This document shows positions 16,231 to 25,055 of a stretch of DNA of 48,712 bases, in pieces (position 1 is the stretch's first letter; each line of letters opens with the position of its first letter). The position numbers and the translations under genes are program-made. The notes beneath the pieces are model-generated. The model was not told the origin of the DNA. It searched no databases and was given only the letters and a program-made list of their open reading frames with translations. The DNA comes from JBELHO01 sp042091375 (GTDB lineage Bacteria; Pseudomonadota; Gammaproteobacteria; Enterobacterales; Alteromonadaceae): assembly GCA_042091375.1 (NCBI GenBank), contig JBELHO010000023.1, positions 1-48,712 on the forward strand. Reading direction: 5' to 3'.

Positions 16231-16250
16231 AGCTGGGCTTGAGCCCAGCT
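16231..16250 (-). terminator. Stem-loop after astD, possible terminator
   Basis: AGCTGGGC and GCCCAGCT form an 8-bp GC-rich perfect stem with a four-base loop, 26 bases beyond the astD stop. On the minus strand it is followed by TTCTTTAAG, a poor T tract. It may partly separate astD from the DUF1338 gene. Confidence 0.55.
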
Positions 16251-16275
16251 ATATTGAATGGGTCATTGTAAAACA

Positions 16276-17748
16276 TTATTTAATGCTAAGTCCTGGGCTC
16301 AGGGCTGCAGGCAAGGCAATTTTTTGTGCTTCAACTGAAGCGACCGGAAAAGCACAATAATCAGCTGCGTAATAAGCACTTGCACGATGATTACCACTGT
16401 CACCTATGCCGCCAAAAGGCGCCGCACTACTTGCCCCAGTAATGGGTTTATTCCAGTTGACTATACCAGCGCGTATGCGTCGGAAAAAATGTTGATAATC
16501 ATCTTCACTATCTGCCAATAAACCAGCAGAGAGGCCAAAAGCGGTATTATTAGCTTCATTGATGGCCGCATCAAAATCTGTGTAGCGATATATTTTTAAC
16601 AGCGGGCCAAAGTGCTCTTCATCAGGCATTGCTGAAATATCGGTAACATCAATAATGCCAGGTGATACAAAGCCAGTACCTTGTTGCATATGGGTTAATG
16701 TTAATAAAGGTTGTCCACCTAAATCTATCAATTGTTGTTGGGCATTGATTAAGCCAATAGCGGCTTTCTCTGAGATCATCGAACCGATAAAGGGTTGTTG
16801 CTCGTCATCAAAATAGCCTATTTTAATTGCTTGGGTTGACGCAACTAAACGTTTAACTATGTCATCACCTTGCGGCCCCTGTTCGATAAACAGTCGACGT
16901 GCACAAGTACAACGCTGGCCTGTTGTCACAAAAGCCGATTGAATAATATCGTGTATTACTGCATCTATGTCACTGACACCTTTGACTATTAATGGGTTGT
17001 TGCCGCCCATTTCTAAGGCGAGGATCTTACCTGGTTGGCCGCCAAATTGCTCGTGCAGTAATTTTCCTGTGGTCGAACTACCAGTAAAAAATATGCCATC
17101 AACCTGCTGATGACTGGCCAACGCTTTACCCGTGGCAATTTCGCCTTGGACTAAGTTAATGACTCCAGCGGGCAAGCCTGCTGTTAACCATAACTCCATG
17201 GTTTGTTGCGCAACGAGTGGGGTCAGTTCACTTGGTTTAAATACAAGGGTATTACCGGCGATCAACGCCGGAACAATATGGCCATTAGGCAAATGCCCAG
17301 GGAAGTTGTAAGGCCCAAAAACAGCAACAACACCATGTGGTTTATGGCGAATGAAGGCTTTCGCCCCTGGCATGGCATTTTCAATGGTACCAGTACGCTC
17401 GTGGTAGGCTTTAATAGAAATGGCAATTTTGCCTGCCATAGCGCCAACCTCAGTGCGTGTTTCCCAAAGTGGCTTGCCTGTTTCTAAGGCAATGGTTGTA
17501 GCCAATGTTTCTTTGTTTTCTAATAGCAGCTCGGCAAACTTTTCTGTCACTTTAATGCGATCGGTTACCGGATATTCAGACCAAGTTGCAAAGGCTTTTC
17601 TAGCGCAGAGTACCGCTTGATCTACTTGTTCAATTGAAGCCGTTTGTCCTTGCCAAATGACCTCATTTTTAGCCGGGTTCACTGATACCATTTCGTGGCC
17701 AGTGCCAGCTTGCCAAACATTGTCGATGAGTTGAACTGGGTGAGTCAT
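16276..17748 (-). CDS. astD: N-succinylglutamate 5-semialdehyde dehydrogenase
   Basis: 490 residues of the aldehyde dehydrogenase superfamily. AstD oxidises succinylglutamate semialdehyde with NAD+, step four of the AST arginine pathway. The catalytic cysteine lies in VTTGQRCTCARR, the general base in LALEMGGNNPLIV, and the Rossmann region has FFTGSSTTGKLLH. PYNFPGHLPNGHIVPAL is characteristic of AstD among its relatives. It lies 52 bases after astA and is probably co-transcribed with it. Confidence 0.94.
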   Translation of the reverse strand: MTHPVQLIDNVWQAGTGHEMVSVNPAKNEVIWQGQTASIEQVDQAVLCARKAFATWSEYPVTDRIKVTEKFAELLLENKETLATTIALETGKPLWETRTEVGAMAGKIAISIKAYHERTGTIENAMPGAKAFIRHKPHGVVAVFGPYNFPGHLPNGHIVPALIAGNTLVFKPSELTPLVAQQTMELWLTAGLPAGVINLVQGEIATGKALASHQQVDGIFFTGSSTTGKLLHEQFGGQPGKILALEMGGNNPLIVKGVSDIDAVIHDIIQSAFVTTGQRCTCARRLFIEQGPQGDDIVKRLVASTQAIKIGYFDDEQQPFIGSMISEKAAIGLINAQQQLIDLGGQPLLTLTHMQQGTGFVSPGIIDVTDISAMPDEEHFGPLLKIYRYTDFDAAINEANNTAFGLSAGLLADSEDDYQHFFRRIRAGIVNWNKPITGASSAAPFGGIGDSGNHRASAYYAADYCAFPVASVEAQKIALPAALSPGLSIK

Positions 17749-17800
17749 TGTGTTTTCCTCGATACTCTGTTGTCAAAAATGAGTATGTTTTTTGTATTGT

Positions 17801-18817
17801 CTAATTGTTAATTAAGCGGATATAGTCGCCTTCGACTACCTTTAAACTGTCAGCAACGGCTTGACTGATCACGGCTTGATTTGCTGTTTCTCGCAATAAA
17901 ATAGGCGCTTGTACGGCTCTAAAATCTGCAATTTTACTGTTGATAATAATGTATTTATTATCACTGGAAACCTCGCCAATAATTACCTGACATTTTTTGC
18001 TTTGATCTACTGTTCTTATCGAGTGAGCTTGTGCCTCGACTGTGGGGCCACCATCAAAAATATCGACATAACCTCGGCGTGAGAATCCCTCGGCTTCAAG
18101 TAACCGCAATGCTGGTACAGTTTTACAGTGCACTTTATTGATCACTTGTTGGGCTTCTTTACTCAATAAATTAACATATATCGGATATTTCGGCATTAAC
18201 TCAGCAATGAAGCCTTTTTTGCCTATACCTGTTAAATAGTCTGCTGTGGGAAAATCAAGCGAGAAAAAATGCTCTTCTAACCATTGCCAAAAAGGAGAGC
18301 GACCTTGGTCATCTGATACACCGCGCATTTCAGCAATTACCGTGCTTGAAAATCGCTCTAGGTGTTCGGCAATAAACAAAAACCTAACCCGAGATAAAAA
18401 TCTGCCATTGCCATCTTTTCTGTGGCTTTCGCTAAGAAATAAAGTACAAATCTCAGAGGCACCGGTATAGTCATTACACAAGGACAGGGTTTCAACTGTA
18501 TTGTAAATATTGAGCTGTCTTGAACTGTGTACTACTTTGCCTAAGTGATAGTGATAAAAAGCATCTTCTAGGCCTACCGCTGCCTCAATACCACTGGTGC
18601 CGACCACTTGTCCGGTCTCGGTATCTTCCATAACAAACAAATAGCCTTCGTCACCCGGTTGGGTAACGGTTTTACTAAAAGAATATTCGGCGCGGGTAAT
18701 GCGTTGAGTTAATAATTCTTCATTGACCGGCAGTGAGGTAAATCCATGTCCAGATTCAATGGCAATACGATGCAAAGCGTCGTAATCGTCATGTTGAATA
18801 GGGCGTATTATAATCAT
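17801..18817 (-). CDS. astA: Arginine N-succinyltransferase
   Basis: 338 residues, the usual AstA length. AstA transfers succinyl from succinyl-CoA to arginine, the first AST step. It has the family marks MIIIRPIQHDDYDALHRIA, CTLFLSESHRKDGNGRFLSR and RGYVDIFDGGPTVEA. Only a single-subunit form is present. It lies between astC and astD; the 106-base gap from astC contains a long perfect hairpin that may set the mRNA ratio. Confidence 0.95.
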   Translation of the reverse strand: MIIIRPIQHDDYDALHRIAIESGHGFTSLPVNEELLTQRITRAEYSFSKTVTQPGDEGYLFVMEDTETGQVVGTSGIEAAVGLEDAFYHYHLGKVVHSSRQLNIYNTVETLSLCNDYTGASEICTLFLSESHRKDGNGRFLSRVRFLFIAEHLERFSSTVIAEMRGVSDDQGRSPFWQWLEEHFFSLDFPTADYLTGIGKKGFIAELMPKYPIYVNLLSKEAQQVINKVHCKTVPALRLLEAEGFSRRGYVDIFDGGPTVEAQAHSIRTVDQSKKCQVIIGEVSSDNKYIIINSKIADFRAVQAPILLRETANQAVISQAVADSLKVVEGDYIRLINN

Positions 18818-18843
18818 AAAAAGCTCTCAATGATGAGGTAAAT

Positions 18844-18877
18844 CACCTTGTTGTTTAACTCATTAAACAACAAGGTG
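18844..18877. repeat. 14-bp perfect hairpin between astC and astA
   Basis: CACCTTGTTGTTTA and TAAACAACAAGGTG match perfectly over 14 bases around a six-base loop. No T tract follows on either strand, so it is probably not a simple terminator. It stands 27 bases before astA on the minus strand, a place where it could block 3' decay of the astC message or mark a processing site. Confidence 0.8.
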
Positions 18878-18923
18878 CAGTTTATTTGACCGTCAAAGGT
18901 TGGAAAACCATGCAAACAGTCAA

Positions 18924-20147
18924 CTATGCTTGTGCAGCTACTAGCTTAGCTACTGCGCGCTCAAAGCGTTGTAACCCTTCTAAAATATCTTCATTTGGGA
19001 TCACTAAAGATGGCGCAAAGCGAATAATACTAGCACCGGCAACTAAGGTCATTACACCTTCAGTTATGGCCGCGTTTAAAAACTCTTTAGCTCTTCCCTG
19101 ATAGTCGTCAGTTAACACTGCGCCGATTAATAGGCCCTTGCCACGAATTTCTGAAAATACATGGTACTTTTCATTGATGGCTTGTAAACCTTGGGTATAA
19201 AGCTGAGCTTTTTCTTTAACCCCATCCAATAATTGTTGGTCATTGACGGTATCGAAAGCAGCTTCGCCAACAGCACATGCCAATGGATTACCGCCATAAG
19301 TACTGCCATGTGTACCAATTTTTAAATGTTTTGCGATTTCAGTGGTGGTGATCATTGCGCCAATGGGGAATCCACCACCGAGTGCTTTAGCTGTGGTTAA
19401 AATATCTGGTGTAACGTCTAAATCCATGTACGCATATAAGTAACCTGTTCGACCCACTCCTGTTTGCACTTCATCAAAGATCAGTAAGGCGTCGTGTTGA
19501 TCACAGAGTTCACGAACGCCTTTAACAAAATCTAAAGTAGGGGAGATGATCCCACCTTCACCTTGTAAAGGCTCCATTACCACAGCACAGGTTTTGTCTG
19601 ACATCAGTGCCTTAATACTATCTAAATTATTGTATTCAGCATGGACTACATTGCCGGGCTTAGGGCCAAAACCGTCTGAATATGATGCTTGACCGCCAAC
19701 AGTTACGGTAAAAAAAGTTCTGCCGTGAAAGCCTTGTTTAAAAGCGATTATTTGGGTTTTATCTTCGCCGTGTTTGTCGAGAGCCCAACGACGAGCTAAC
19801 TTTAATGCGGCCTCATTAGATTCTGCTCCAGAATTAGCAAAATAGACTTTATCGGCGAAGGTATTGTCAACCATCTTTTTAGCTAAACGCAATGCCGGTT
19901 CATTGGTCATGACATTAGATAGATGCCATAATTTTTCTGATTGGTCTTGCAGGGCACTAACCAATGCTGGATGACAGTGACCTAAACAATTTACCGCAAT
20001 GCCACCGGCGAAATCGATGTATTCTTTGTCTTGCTGATCCCAAACTTTAGAGCCTTGTCCTCGCACCGGAATAACAGCTGAAGGTGCGTAGTTAGGCACC
20101 ATAACATCATCAAATAATTCTCGACTTACTGGGAAATGGTTGGTCAT
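18924..20147 (-). CDS. astC: Acetylornithine/succinylornithine aminotransferase
   Basis: 407 residues of class III PLP aminotransferases. ArgD/AstC enzymes transaminate both N-acetylornithine (biosynthesis) and N-succinylornithine (AST catabolism). The PLP lysine is Lys254 in TTAKALGGGFPIGA; LLIFDEVQTGVGRTG carries the cofactor-binding Asp; FANSGAESNEAALKLAR binds phosphate. The position next to pabA is that of argD in E. coli, while astA and astD downstream point to catabolism. It may serve both; if the genome lacks another argD, the name argD would fit as well. Confidence 0.93.
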   Translation of the reverse strand: MTNHFPVSRELFDDVMVPNYAPSAVIPVRGQGSKVWDQQDKEYIDFAGGIAVNCLGHCHPALVSALQDQSEKLWHLSNVMTNEPALRLAKKMVDNTFADKVYFANSGAESNEAALKLARRWALDKHGEDKTQIIAFKQGFHGRTFFTVTVGGQASYSDGFGPKPGNVVHAEYNNLDSIKALMSDKTCAVVMEPLQGEGGIISPTLDFVKGVRELCDQHDALLIFDEVQTGVGRTGYLYAYMDLDVTPDILTTAKALGGGFPIGAMITTTEIAKHLKIGTHGSTYGGNPLACAVGEAAFDTVNDQQLLDGVKEKAQLYTQGLQAINEKYHVFSEIRGKGLLIGAVLTDDYQGRAKEFLNAAITEGVMTLVAGASIIRFAPSLVIPNEDILEGLQRFERAVAKLVAAQA

Positions 20148-20680
20148 TGTCTACTCCTGATAATTTGAACTGCTACTGTTGCTAGGGGCTATATGCCTAG
20201 GCAACGTATCATGCGTTATTTTAGCTACTATTTTTTGAACAGATCATAAATATAGCTTAAAAATGAACAGATATTATGACAGAAAAAAAACTTACTGTCT
20301 TGTTTTTGAAACACGGCAACCCTTTATGAATAAGGGCTTACCGTGATTTATTCAGTTAATTTGCATAACTATAGACGAAGTGAGATCAAATTTTTAATCA
20401 AGGGTTGGTTGTGCAAGATAAGTTTGTGTTTGCTCAGTTATACCCAGTGTTCGACAGTATGAACAGACAACAAATGGGTAATTCAACACTAATGATGGCA
20501 ACAGTGTTTGCATGTAAAATAACCGATTAAGCTATTTTAAAGTGTTACTGTGTAAGCCTCGGATCAATTGCTTAGTACACAACGTACCAGGGGCAATTAT
20601 TGCTGTGAACTGAATACATTTTACGGTGTTTTTTACGCAAATATGTAAAACTACTATTGTGATAATTAATCAAAATTTTT
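20148..20680. other. 533-base intergenic region upstream of astC
   Basis: No gene is visible. The region must hold the astC promoter on the minus strand. An imperfect inverted repeat, CACGG...CCGTG with inner CCCTT...AAGGG, spans 20312-20345. I looked for ArgR boxes and a sigma-54 site and found none that meet the consensus. The rest is AT-rich. Confidence 0.5.
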
Positions 20681-21823
20681 TTAAAAATTTAATTTTATGT
20701 GATCAATATCCGTTCTCTTCAACAACTTAATTTCTGTTGCACTCAACTTGACAGAATTCAGCCAAAACTGCGACTCGTCATCATTAATTAAGTATTCTTT
20801 GGCTAAGTTTCTGGTGGCAACGAAAGCATTTGCTTGAGTAACAATACGGGCAATAGGACTCATCATCTCAATATCAGTTTGATCGGCTAAATCAAAGGCA
20901 GGTTGAGTAATTGGTAAATTCTCAAAACGCATTAATTCAATTAACTCTGCGGTGATGGTACTGCTGTGATTTGCTATGTGTTCAAGCAGTAGTTCAGGGG
21001 CAGCTTGTAAGTCAGTCAACACATCGTATAAACGTTTGTCTCGGTCATGGTATGCCTTGTGCAACGACTGTTTTAATTCTTCTGTGTATATGTCAAAAAA
21101 GCTGCGGGTCACGGTAAGTAGCCCAGTATTACTTAACATACCAGCCGTATAAGCGGTAAATGGATCTACTTGTTGTTTTTTAGCTAAGGCTTTTGCTACT
21201 AGTGCAATGGATAAGGCATCGTTCCATATTTTGCGCTTCAATAATGGGAAAGGCGAGGTACTTTGCGGTAGCCAATGTTTTAACACGAAGGTAGGCACTA
21301 GCATTTTTAAGTTGTCTAATCCAATGTAGCTCAATGCTAAATTGACATCTGTGACTTGTACTTCAGCACGTTTGCGGTATTGCGGCTTATTAACTAGATT
21401 AATGATATCTTCAGCTAACCAAGGCAATGACTTTACCAATGGGCTGATACGGCTAATGGAAGCTGAGGGAAGCGATAAAACTTCCATAATTTCTGCTGCA
21501 GTATCCTCGACCTTTAAAGTGCCAGTATAAAGCGCAACGTGATTACTGAATTTATTTTCAAGGTGAATATTAATCTTTTTGTGGAGTGCCAAAAGTGCTT
21601 GTTCTTTAAAGTGGTTCAAGCCGAATTCTTTTAGCGTTCTCTCTTTTTGAGTTTGCTGCTCTATAGCCAACAATTCTCTGCGTCTTTCTTCTTGCTCACT
21701 GTCTTGCTTAGCAACGGTAAATATTTTCCCTTTTTTTTGCTCGGCAAACTCTTTGCTGATGGACAGGCTAATTGAACGCTTGTACAGCTCTGTGAGCGTT
21801 TTATTGTTTGTAAAAATTTTCAT
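20681..21823 (-). CDS. HDOD domain protein
   Basis: 380 residues. The N-terminal third (about 1-95) is charged and helical with a Glu/Arg/Gln-rich stretch; the remainder is an HDOD domain, with LPSASISRISPLVKSLPWL, ALSYIGLDNLKMLVPTFVL and AYTAGMLSNTGLL. HDOD proteins are non-catalytic relatives of HD phosphohydrolases and act in signalling. No GGDEF or EAL domain is attached. It separates pabA from astC, which are neighbours in E. coli. No clear partner is nearby and its role is unknown. Confidence 0.86.
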   Translation of the reverse strand: MKIFTNNKTLTELYKRSISLSISKEFAEQKKGKIFTVAKQDSEQEERRRELLAIEQQTQKERTLKEFGLNHFKEQALLALHKKINIHLENKFSNHVALYTGTLKVEDTAAEIMEVLSLPSASISRISPLVKSLPWLAEDIINLVNKPQYRKRAEVQVTDVNLALSYIGLDNLKMLVPTFVLKHWLPQSTSPFPLLKRKIWNDALSIALVAKALAKKQQVDPFTAYTAGMLSNTGLLTVTRSFFDIYTEELKQSLHKAYHDRDKRLYDVLTDLQAAPELLLEHIANHSSTITAELIELMRFENLPITQPAFDLADQTDIEMMSPIARIVTQANAFVATRNLAKEYLINDDESQFWLNSVKLSATEIKLLKRTDIDHIKLNF

Positions 21824-21915
21824 CTATGAAATTTATTCCTAACAGCATAATACAGAGAATATATTTATTTTAGTTATCGGCTATTTTACCATTAACAATA
21901 GCGTAAATGTGCTTA

Positions 21916-22506
21916 TTATTCATTAGAGTATAAAAAAATAAAGTTTTTTAATAATTCCATGCCTCGAGCGGTGAGTATCGATTCAGGGTGAAATTGCACA
22001 CTAACAACAGGTAAATATTTATGTTGCAGAGCCATGATGTCATCCATCTCACCTTGACCATTTGTTGTCCATGCACTAACCATTAATTCTGCTGGTAAGG
22101 TTGCCGCTTCGACTACCAGCGAATGATAACGTGTGACTTGCATGGGCATTTCAACATTGTTAAACAGGCCTTGTGCTAGGTGATTTATCACGCTGGTTTT
22201 GCCGTGCATTAAGTGCTTGGCTTTAACAATCTTGGCGCCAAAGTGTTGGGCAATACACTGGTGCCCTAAACAAACCCCTAACAACGGGATCTTGCCAATA
22301 AAGTGGGCGATCACTTGCAACGAAATACCCGCATCGTTTGGCTCTTTTGGCCCCGGCGAAATAACAATATAGTCTGGTGCAAGTGCAGCGATTTCGTCAA
22401 TGGTGATCTGATCATTTCGATAAACCCTTACTTCCTGACCTAATGTCTGAAAATAATGCACTAAATTAAACGTAAATGAGTCGTAATTATCGATCATCAA
22501 TAACAC
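21916..22506 (-). CDS. pabA: Aminodeoxychorismate/anthranilate synthase glutaminase
   Basis: 196 residues of the class I glutamine amidotransferase family, which supplies ammonia to PabB or TrpE. The start reads LLMIDNYDSFTFNLVHYF, the nucleophile Cys is in LLGVCLGHQCIAQ, and the His-Glu pair is in VQFHPES. I choose the GTG at 22506, preceded by AGGT at good spacing; the ATG at 22524 has no binding site and adds residues that homologues lack. Its position beside the argD-like gene matches pabA of E. coli rather than a trp operon gene, but it may serve both pathways. Confidence 0.9.
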   Translation of the reverse strand: MLLMIDNYDSFTFNLVHYFQTLGQEVRVYRNDQITIDEIAALAPDYIVISPGPKEPNDAGISLQVIAHFIGKIPLLGVCLGHQCIAQHFGAKIVKAKHLMHGKTSVINHLAQGLFNNVEMPMQVTRYHSLVVEAATLPAELMVSAWTTNGQGEMDDIMALQHKYLPVVSVQFHPESILTARGMELLKNFIFLYSNE

Positions 22507-22656
22507 TAAAAGACCTATTTGCATACTTGTAGTTAATTAAAGGCCAATATTTTAATCGCTAGATGATGACAATACACGCTTTTTTTAGTCGTTTTGTTGT
22601 AATGACTGGTTATTTCTTTTAGATTTCATCGAGAGTAACACATTACCAGTAAATAC

Positions 22657-23613
22657 CTACAGCGAGTAAAAACGCTGCAGAAAACTGGTTAACTGTACTT
22701 GTGCTTTTGCTGTGGTTGTTGGGGTAAAACGCACTTCTTCACCAGGACGTTTTTGACTGAGACGAAACAAGTCAGTTTGCATCACGGTACCAAGCGTTGG
22801 GTAACCGCCAATGGTTTGCCTTTCTTTCATCAGGATCATGGGTTGACCTTGGTTTGGGATCTGAATACTGCCGTAATTTACTGGTTTTGATAATTCACTG
22901 GCCAATGTTTGCGCAGCGATATTGCCATTAAGCCTATATCCCATGCGATTACTGTCAGCGGATATGCGAAAGGTTTGTTGAGTAAATTGCCTTTGCCAAC
23001 CGCGATCGAGTGATAAATACAGAGAGTTTGGAATAAACCTAAGAGTGAGTATATTGTCTGCATAAAAACTTTGAGGAGTGCTATTGCGTTGCAAAGTTTT
23101 GTTATTTGGCGGTAACGTCTTTTGGTTGATATCTATAGTGATGAAATCACTGGTACGCAAGGTTTTACCTGTGAAGCCAAGGTTGCTTTCGCTGTGTGAT
23201 TGACTTCGACTGTTTAGCCATATTTTAGATTGGATCCCACCTTTAACGGCAATATAGCTATGTAACAACTTTTTGGGCTGGTGCAAGGTGATGATTTGAC
23301 CTTTTTTGAGTAGGTGAGATTGCCAATTATTGATGACTTTTGTTGGCAGATCTTGTTGTGAAATAGTGGCTTTACAATCAGCACCTGTTAAGGCAATAAA
23401 ACAGTCGCACCCTGCCTGTAATTGTATTTGTCCTAGAGTAATTTCTAATGCCGCATGATTTTGATCATTATCTAATAATGAGTTTGCAAAGCGAAAAGCA
23501 TATTCATCAGCAGCGCCTCCTGCGCTAAAACCTAGGTGTTGACTGTTTAATCTGCCTAAGTCTTGAACACTCGCTCGGCCACTTAGTTTGATGATTTTAA
23601 GATGATTACTCAT
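22657..23613 (-). CDS. pxpC: 5-oxoprolinase subunit C
   Basis: 318 residues of the biotin-dependent carboxyltransferase-like KipA family. With PxpA and PxpB it forms the ATP-dependent enzyme opening 5-oxoproline to glutamate, a repair step for the unavoidable cyclisation of glutamine. Marks: ASVQDLGRLNSQHLGFSAGGAADE split over two strands, ALEITLGQIQL, and the C-terminal PMILMKERQTIGGYPTLGTV. Its start overlaps the pxpB stop by eight bases. It is the last gene of the operon. Confidence 0.94.
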   Translation of the reverse strand: MSNHLKIIKLSGRASVQDLGRLNSQHLGFSAGGAADEYAFRFANSLLDNDQNHAALEITLGQIQLQAGCDCFIALTGADCKATISQQDLPTKVINNWQSHLLKKGQIITLHQPKKLLHSYIAVKGGIQSKIWLNSRSQSHSESNLGFTGKTLRTSDFITIDINQKTLPPNNKTLQRNSTPQSFYADNILTLRFIPNSLYLSLDRGWQRQFTQQTFRISADSNRMGYRLNGNIAAQTLASELSKPVNYGSIQIPNQGQPMILMKERQTIGGYPTLGTVMQTDLFRLSQKRPGEEVRFTPTTTAKAQVQLTSFLQRFYSL

Positions 23614-24334
23614 GATTTTCTAATGAAATGATACCGCCTAAACGACAATATTCACTGTAGTCAATGGCTTTAAATGTCACTTGCTGTCCCGGCGTTATGG
23701 CGGGCGAAAAACACTGTTCAGTTATTTCAAACATTGCCATTGGTGTTTGTCCAATAATGTGCCAGCCACCGGGGCTGGCGCTGGGGTACACAGCGGTTTG
23801 TTGTCCTGCAATGGCAACTGCGCCTTGCGGTATTGTTAACCGTGGAGATGATCGTCGGGCTACTTGTAAAAAAGGTGTTAGGGTTGCTAAATAACAAAAG
23901 CCGGGAGTGAAACCTAAGCTGTATGCGCGATAAACCGCATCGCTGTGGTACTCAATGATCTGCTCGGCTGTTAAATCTAGCACTTGGCTTAAGTATGGTA
24001 GATCCCAACCTGCTTCTAAACCATAATAGACTGGAATTTCAATACGCTGAACGGCGGATTTGGTAACAGTCGACGCAACTTTTGACAATGACCGCCATAA
24101 GTAATGCAACTGATCAGAAAAAGGCTTATAAGCAATTAATTCAAACTTGTAATACACCAGTAAGCTGTTGTATGAACTGATGGTTTCGACGATGTAGTGT
24201 TTTAATTGCAGCTTTATGAGTTGTTGATAGTCGGTTATCCATTGATGTTGATGTTGACAAACCCGCTCCGGCCAAACAATCAATACAGTATTTTCACTGT
24301 TGCCTTCGATCGAGATAGGGTTTTTAACTTGCAT
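23606..24334 (-). CDS. pxpB: 5-oxoprolinase subunit B
   Basis: 242 residues of the KipI/cyclophilin-like family. The C-terminal domain has the characteristic YSLGFTPGFCYLATL, RLTIPQGAVAIAGQQTAVYP and SPGGWHIIGQTP segments. It acts with PxpC on the activated oxoproline. The N-terminal 20 residues are less conserved; an internal start is possible. It overlaps pxpA by 11 bases and pxpC by 8, so translation is coupled along the operon. Confidence 0.93.
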   Translation of the reverse strand: MQVKNPISIEGNSENTVLIVWPERVCQHQHQWITDYQQLIKLQLKHYIVETISSYNSLLVYYKFELIAYKPFSDQLHYLWRSLSKVASTVTKSAVQRIEIPVYYGLEAGWDLPYLSQVLDLTAEQIIEYHSDAVYRAYSLGFTPGFCYLATLTPFLQVARRSSPRLTIPQGAVAIAGQQTAVYPSASPGGWHIIGQTPMAMFEITEQCFSPAITPGQQVTFKAIDYSEYCRLGGIISLENHE

Positions 24335-25046
24335 CTAGGTATTGCCTGAGTAATTTAATCCATTTCATCGCAGAAGGCGTATCGCCGTGAACACATAGGG
24401 TTTCTGCTGCGATGTTCACTGGTTGATCATCAATACTTATCACTTGTTGCTTGGCCATTAAATTTTTTGTCTGAGCAAGAACCTGATCAGAGTGATGAAA
24501 TACCGCGTTGTTTGCACTGCGAGGTACAAGATGGCCAGATTGTTGATAGGCTCTATCTGCAAATGCTTCCTGTATAAGGGGGATCTTCCACTGTTGAGCG
24601 ATATCGGCAAACACTTTGGTATTGGGTAGGGCTTGGATCATTAGTGGCAGAGGGTGGTCTAGTGCTGCCATTGCTCGGCAGACGGTATTAAAAAGGCTGA
24701 GATCTGCCATCATATCATTATAAAGCGCGCCGTGCGGTTTTACGTAGTGCAACTGGGTGCCTTCTGCTTGGCAAATGGCGTTCAGTGCGCCTATTTGATA
24801 ATGCAAAATAGCGATGAGTTGTTCTGCCGCAAATGTCATCGACCGTCGGCCAAAATTGTCTTTGTCTGGATAACTTGGGTGGGCACCAATGACCACATCG
24901 TATTGCACTGCCAAGCGCACAGTATTGCGCATAGTCAGCGGATCTGAGGCATGAAAACCACAAGCAATATTAGCCTGATCTATATAAGGCATGATAGCTG
25001 AGTCGTTACCCGATTGTAATTCACCTAGATCACAATTTAATTTCAC
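24324..25046 (-). CDS. pxpA: 5-oxoprolinase subunit A (LamB/YcsF family)
   Basis: 240 residues starting MKLNCDLGE, with IACGFHASDP, VIGAHPSYPD, HYVKPHGALYND and the C-terminal ETLCVHGDTPSA, all hallmarks of the LamB/YcsF family. PxpA is a TIM-barrel-like subunit of 5-oxoprolinase. It begins nine bases after the stop of the MOSC-reductase fusion gene, so all four minus-strand genes are likely one operon. Confidence 0.95.
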   Translation of the reverse strand: MKLNCDLGELQSGNDSAIMPYIDQANIACGFHASDPLTMRNTVRLAVQYDVVIGAHPSYPDKDNFGRRSMTFAAEQLIAILHYQIGALNAICQAEGTQLHYVKPHGALYNDMMADLSLFNTVCRAMAALDHPLPLMIQALPNTKVFADIAQQWKIPLIQEAFADRAYQQSGHLVPRSANNAVFHHSDQVLAQTKNLMAKQQVISIDDQPVNIAAETLCVHGDTPSAMKWIKLLRQYLDAS

Positions 25047-25055
25047 TGGTTTTCC

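Noticed and set aside
20492..20513. Sigma-54 promoter (TGGCAACAGTGTTTGCA)
   Set aside because: GG and GC are 11 bases apart instead of 10, and it points away from astC, the only gene that might use it.
20348..20640. ArgR boxes upstream of astC
   Set aside because: The best candidates, such as TGCATAACTATAGA, miss key positions of the paired TGAAT/ATTCA consensus.
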